Assembly: GCA_903958915.1 (NCBI GenBank)
Contig: CAJBVC010000039.1
Coordinates: 1 to 9,900, forward strand
Length of the DNA stretch: 9,900 nt
Origin: an uncultured beta proteobacterium
GTDB lineage: Bacteria; Pseudomonadota; Gammaproteobacteria; Burkholderiales; Burkholderiaceae_C
Reading direction: 5' to 3'
Shown piece by piece: positions 7,011 through 9,900 of the stretch. The first letter of the stretch is position 1, and each line of letters opens with the position of its first letter. The position numbers and the translations under genes were made by a program. The notes under the pieces are model-generated. The model did not search any database and was not told where the DNA came from. It worked only from the letters and a program-made list of their open reading frames with translations.

Positions 7011-8188
7011 CACATGGTCTCGCCAAAGAGCTCACGGCCGATCAGCATGCGGCGGATTTCACTCGTTCCCGCACCAATCTCATAGAGCTTGGCATCGCGC
7101 CACAAGCGCCCCAGCGGGTACTCGTTGATGTAGCCGTTGCCACCAAAAATCTGCACGCCTTCACCGGCCATCCAGGTGGCCTTTTCGGCCGTCCACAGAA
7201 TCACCGAGGCGCAGTCCTTGCGAACCTGGCGCACGTGGTCGGTGCCCAGCAGGTCGAGGTTCTTGGCCACGGTGTAGGCGAAGCTGCGGCCGGCCTGCAG
7301 CACGGTGTACATGTCGGCCACCTTGCCCTGAATCAGCTGGAACTCGCCAATGCTCTGGCCGAACTGTTTGCGGTCGTGAATGTACGGAATGACGTTGTCC
7401 ATCACCGACTGCATGATGCCCAGCGGCCCGCCGGTGAGCACCGCGCGCTCGTAGTCCAGCCCGCTCATCAGCACCTTGGCTCCGCCGTTCACCTGACCCA
7501 GCACGTTGGCATGCGGGACCTCCACGTTGTTGAACACCAGCTCGCCCGTGTGGCTGCCGCGCATACCCAGCTTGTCAAGTTTCTGCGCGATGGAAAAGCC
7601 GGGCATACCTTTTTCGATCAGAAACGCGGTGACGCCGCGCGCGCCCAACTCAGGCTCGCTCTTGGCGTAGACCACCAGCGTGTCGGCATCGGGCCCGTTG
7701 GTAATCCACATCTTGTTGCCGTTGAGCAGGTAATAGCCGCCCTTGTCTTCGGCCTTGAGTTTCATGCTTAGAACGTCGGAGCCGGCACCGGGTTCACTCA
7801 TGGCCAGCGCACCGACATGCTCGCCGGTGATGAGCTTGGGCAGGTATTTGGCACGCTGCGCATCGGTGCCGTTACGCTTAATCTGGTTGACGCACAGGTT
7901 GCTGTGCGCGCCGTAACTCAAACCGACCGAGGCCGAAGCACGTGAAATCTCCTCCATGGCAATCATGTGCGCCAGATAGCCCATATTGGCACCGCCGTAC
8001 TCCTCGCCCACCGTAATGCCAAGCACACCCAGGCTACCCATCTTCTGCCACAGGTCCATCGGGAACTGGTCGGTGCGGTCAATCTCAGCGGCGCGCGGCG
8101 CGATTTCGGCCATCGCAAAATCACGCACGGCGTCGCGCAGGGCATCGATGTCTTCGCCAAGTTGAAAGTTAAGGCCGGGCAGGTTCAT
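7010..8188 (-). CDS. liuA: Isovaleryl-CoA dehydrogenase
   Basis: This 392-residue FAD acyl-CoA dehydrogenase oxidises isovaleryl-CoA to 3-methylcrotonyl-CoA, the third step of leucine breakdown, and passes electrons to ETF. Family signatures are [12 protein letters not shown] (128-139) and the [20 protein letters not shown] block (346-365). The isovaleryl subtype is supported by catalytic-residue placement. The usual Glu of a YEGTS motif is replaced by Ala373 in [12 protein letters not shown], and a glutamate sits instead at Glu247 in [15 protein letters not shown], as in human IVD (Glu254). The ATG 8188-8186 has a strong GAGGAGA 5 bases upstream and overlaps the stop of the upstream MerR regulator by 4 bases (ATGA). 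The carboxylase (liuB/liuD), hydratase (liuC) and lyase (liuE) genes are not in the window. Confidence 0.95.
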   Translation of the reverse strand: MNLPGLNFQLGEDIDALRDAVRDFAMAEIAPRAAEIDRTDQFPMDLWQKMGSLGVLGITVGEEYGGANMGYLAHMIAMEEISRASASVGLSYGAHSNLCVNQIKRNGTDAQRAKYLPKLITGEHVGALAMSEPGAGSDVLSMKLKAEDKGGYYLLNGNKMWITNGPDADTLVVYAKSEPELGARGVTAFLIEKGMPGFSIAQKLDKLGMRGSHTGELVFNNVEVPHANVLGQVNGGAKVLMSGLDYERAVLTGGPLGIMQSVMDNVIPYIHDRKQFGQSIGEFQLIQGKVADMYTVLQAGRSFAYTVAKNLDLLGTDHVRQVRKDCASVILWTAEKATWMAGEGVQIFGGNGYINEYPLGRLWRDAKLYEIGAGTSEIRRMLIGRELFGETM

Positions 8189-8637
8189 GGTGTTCTCCTC
8201 AGGGGTTTGGTGTGATCTTGTCGGGTGGCCGGTTTGACAGGGGTCGCAGGTGCTGCCTGCTTGCCCAGAAGCGCTCGCGCCTCGCGCTGGTGCACCTTGA
8301 GCTCGTCCAGATTGGCTTGCAAGTCGGCCATCTGCTCTTCGATTTGCTTGCGGTGGCTGGCCAGCACGTCCAGAAACTTTTGCAGTTGCGCGCCGGTATC
8401 GCGCGGGCTGTCATACATGTCAATGATCTCTTTGGCTTCGGTCAGCGAGAGCCCCAGACGCTTGGCCCGCAAAGTGAGTTTCAGGCGGGTGCGGTCGCGA
8501 CCACTGTAGACGCGGTTGCGCCCACCGGGGCCACTGCGCCCTGGTTGCAACAAGCCCAAATCCTCATAAAAGCGGATGGCCCGGGTGGTGAGATCAAACT
8601 CACGCGCCAGGTCACCGATGCTGAAAGTGGCGGTCAT
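8185..8637 (-). CDS. liuR: MerR-family regulator of leucine/isovalerate catabolism (LiuR-like)
   Basis: The 150-residue protein has an N-terminal MerR winged helix-turn-helix (about 5-73): [26 protein letters not shown], then the wing [26 protein letters not shown] long helix (about 83-125) of coiled-coil type, which forms the dimer, follows. The tail (126-150) is Pro- and Lys/Arg-rich. It has no cysteine at all, so it is not a metal or thiol sensor of the MerR/CueR type. An acyl-CoA-type ligand is expected for LiuR. It is the first gene before liuA, with an ATGA overlap, the standard LiuR position. The start at 8637 leaves a 108-base gap to the divergent hydrolase; this gap holds a perfect palindrome (8700-8721) that is the probable operator. 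Confidence 0.88.
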   Translation of the reverse strand: MTATFSIGDLAREFDLTTRAIRFYEDLGLLQPGRSGPGGRNRVYSGRDRTRLKLTLRAKRLGLSLTEAKEIIDMYDSPRDTGAQLQKFLDVLASHRKQIEEQMADLQANLDELKVHQREARALLGKQAAPATPVKPATRQDHTKPLRRTP

Positions 8638-8699
8638 AGATGTGGTCGAACCGGTGTGACATAGGACAGCAAACTGTGCGCCTAGAATGCCCCGATCCG

Positions 8700-8721
8700 T
8701 TGACGTTTACGTAAACGTCAA
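8700..8721. promoter_or_regulatory. Perfect 22-base palindrome, probable LiuR operator
   Basis: Each half reads TTGACGTTTAC outward to inward, and the two halves are exact reverse complements with no spacer. The site lies in the 108-base gap between liuR and the divergent hydrolase, 62 bases from the liuR ATG and 24 bases from the hydrolase ATG. MerR-family dimers bind such palindromes inside promoters, and the ACGT-rich pattern agrees with what I recall of published LiuR sites. This makes it the best candidate for autoregulation of liuR-liuA and possibly for control of the divergent gene. Confidence 0.8.
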
Positions 8722-8728
8722 TTATGGA
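8700..8728 (+). promoter_or_regulatory. Candidate promoter for the hydrolase gene
   Basis: On the plus strand TTGACG (8700-8705, 5 of 6 to the -35 consensus) is followed after 17 bases by TATGGA (8723-8728), a weak -10. The palindrome occupies the -35 and the spacer, so a bound regulator would act directly on this promoter. A leader of only about 10 bases would then precede the ATG. I see no clear matching -10 for the liuR direction. Confidence 0.4.
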
Positions 8729-8745
8729 GCATAGAACAAACCGCC

Positions 8746-9900
8746 ATGAACGAACTCGAACAGCAATTGCATTACCCCCTGGGCGACACCCTGGCGCCCT
8801 CGGGTGGAACGCTGGTGGTGGCACAGGGTGATGGCACCGGCCTCACGCCTGCCATCAAGTGGGTTCGCATGGCGCTGCCATTTGCCCTCAACCACATCAA
8901 CCTGTGGCTGCTGCGCGATGAAGCAGACGCGAACGATGGCTCAGACAGGAAGCTGCAGGGCTGGAGCATCGTGGACTGCTGCATTTCCCACGAGAAGTCC
9001 AAGGCCGCCTGGGAAAGCATCTTCGCCAACGAACTGGAAGGCCTGCCGATTCTGCGGGTGATCGTGACGCATATGCACCCAGACCACATCGGTCTGGCGC
9101 ACTGGTTGTGCCAGAGATGGAGCGGGCGCGGCGCCGGGCCGCCCCAAGCCGTGACCAGCCCCCTCGGGGGGCAGCGCAGCGGCGAAGGCGCAAGCGTGGG
9201 GGCTCATCAATGCTCTTTGTGGATCAGCGCCACCGACTACCAGGTGGCACGGATCGGCTGCATGGGTCCCACCGGTTTCGGGGGCGAACGTGCTGCCGAG
9301 TTCTTTGCTTCCCACGGGTTGAATAGCCCGGAAGCGGTGGCACAGATTCAAGCCCGCACCGGCTATTTTCCCGCCCTGGTTCCCTCGGTGCCACTGCAGT
9401 ACCGGCGCATGATGGACGGGCAGATGATTCGCATCGGCGGACGTGACTGGCGCTGCATCAGCGGCTATGGGCATGCACCGGAACATATTGCCCTCTATTG
9501 CCCTTCCCTGAACGTACTGATCGGCGGCGACATGATGCTGCCGCGCATTTCCACCAACGTGAGTGTCTACGAGGCCGAGCCGGAAGCCAACGCCCTGGCC
9601 CTGTTTCTGGGGTCGATCGACCGGTTTCGCAGCCTGCCCGAAGATACGCTGGTGCTGCCCTCGCACGGCAAACCGTTTACCGGGATGCACACCCGTATCG
9701 AGCAGTTGCACCAACACCACCAGGATCGCCTGGCCGATGTGCTGCAGGCCTGCACCCGTCAGCCGTGTAGCGCCGCGGATATTTTGCCGGTGCTGTTTGA
9801 GCGCACCCTCGACCTGCACCAGACCACCTTTGCCATGGGCGAGTCGATTGCGCACCTGCACGCCCTGTGGTTCGACAGCAAACTGCGCCGCACCCTTGAC
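8746..9900 (+). CDS. MBL-fold metallo-hydrolase with winged-helix C-terminus (partial at right edge)
   Basis: The reading frame is open from the ATG at 8746 to the last base, giving 385 codons with no stop yet. The metal-binding set is complete: HMHPDH (109-114, the HxHxDH motif), His243 in GYGHAPEH, Asp262 in LIGGDMM and His307 in LPSHGKPF. After about residue 320 a His- and Leu-rich helical region (LHQHHQDRLADVLQAC, later LDLHQTTFAMGESIAHL) resembles the LACTB2-type winged-helix domain. Members hydrolyse thioesters, esters or phosphodiesters. Divergence from liuR suggests an acyl-CoA or related thioester, which is inference. Residues about 126-155 (SGRGAGPPQAVTSPLGGQRS onward) do not look like family sequence and coincide with an inserted GC-rich repeat. 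No strong Shine-Dalgarno precedes the ATG; a GGAG lies 16 bases upstream. Confidence 0.88.
   Translation, partial: MNELEQQLHYPLGDTLAPSGGTLVVAQGDGTGLTPAIKWVRMALPFALNHINLWLLRDEADANDGSDRKLQGWSIVDCCISHEKSKAAWESIFANELEGLPILRVIVTHMHPDHIGLAHWLCQRWSGRGAGPPQAVTSPLGGQRSGEGASVGAHQCSLWISATDYQVARIGCMGPTGFGGERAAEFFASHGLNSPEAVAQIQARTGYFPALVPSVPLQYRRMMDGQMIRIGGRDWRCISGYGHAPEHIALYCPSLNVLIGGDMMLPRISTNVSVYEAEPEANALALFLGSIDRFRSLPEDTLVLPSHGKPFTGMHTRIEQLHQHHQDRLADVLQACTRQPCSAADILPVLFERTLDLHQTTFAMGESIAHLHALWFDSKLRRTLD
9157..9204. repeat. GC-rich palindromic repeat inside the hydrolase gene
   Basis: AGCCCCC (9157-9163) pairs with GGGGGCT (9198-9204). Within it CCCCC (9159-9163) can also fold onto GGGGG (9166-9170) over a TC turn. 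The pattern CCCCCTCGGGGGGCAGCG followed by GCGTGGGGGC is one I associate with an abundant intergenic repeat of Comamonadaceae; this is from memory. The foreign-looking stretch appears to extend left to about 9121 and right to about 9210, roughly 81-90 bases. It keeps the reading frame open, adding 27-30 residues right after the HxHxDH helix of the hydrolase. Confidence 0.7.

Noticed and set aside
8941..9861. Minus-strand open frame of 306 codons
   Set aside because: It is antisense to the MBL-fold hydrolase, whose plus-strand frame carries every metal ligand. The minus-strand peptide shows no domain.

Overview
The window looks like a chromosomal segment from a Burkholderiales betaproteobacterium, most likely of the Comamonadaceae (Rhodoferax, Polaromonas or Acidovorax type). 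I infer this from the moderately high GC content, the presence of AceK beside acyl-CoA metabolism genes, and several short intergenic repeats of a style I associate with that family. No RNA genes, CRISPR array, insertion sequence or phage genes are visible.

Layout. Positions 1-51 hold the last codons of a universal stress protein on the + strand. A minus-strand toxin-antitoxin pair follows (PIN toxin 157-594, Phd/YefM antitoxin 591-872), with a TGTAC operator at 888-912 that touches the stop codon of the next gene. A minus-strand acyl-CoA dehydrogenase (912-2042) is separated from a thiolase (2495-3676) by a 452-base noncoding stretch packed with inverted repeats. Then come aceK (3721-5547), a beta-carbonic anhydrase (5617-6276), an S51 peptidase (6288-7010), isovaleryl-CoA dehydrogenase liuA (7010-8188) and a MerR regulator resembling LiuR (8185-8637), all on the minus strand. 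Divergent from the regulator, a metallo-beta-lactamase-fold hydrolase starts at 8746 and runs off the right edge.

How the genes fit together. The genes from 8637 leftwards to 2495 are tightly spaced: an ATGA overlap, a TGATG overlap, then gaps of 11, 69 and 44 bases. They could form one operon, liuR-liuA-peptidase-carbonic anhydrase-aceK-thiolase. The theme is leucine/isovalerate breakdown to acetyl-CoA and acetoacetate. LiuA oxidises isovaleryl-CoA, the thiolase can split acetoacetyl-CoA, carbonic anhydrase could supply bicarbonate for the methylcrotonyl-CoA carboxylase step (encoded elsewhere), and AceK routes the acetyl-CoA into the glyoxylate shunt. A perfect 22-base palindrome (8700-8721) between liuR and the hydrolase is the obvious LiuR operator and may control both directions.

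The core genes belong to known families, and I see no convincing undescribed multi-gene system. The less ordinary content is repeat biology. A GC-rich palindromic repeat appears to have inserted in frame into the hydrolase gene. Two inverted copies of a hairpin element have nearly identical cores but different, still-paired stems. A pair of diverged 55-base elements includes one copy that contains the thiolase stop codon.
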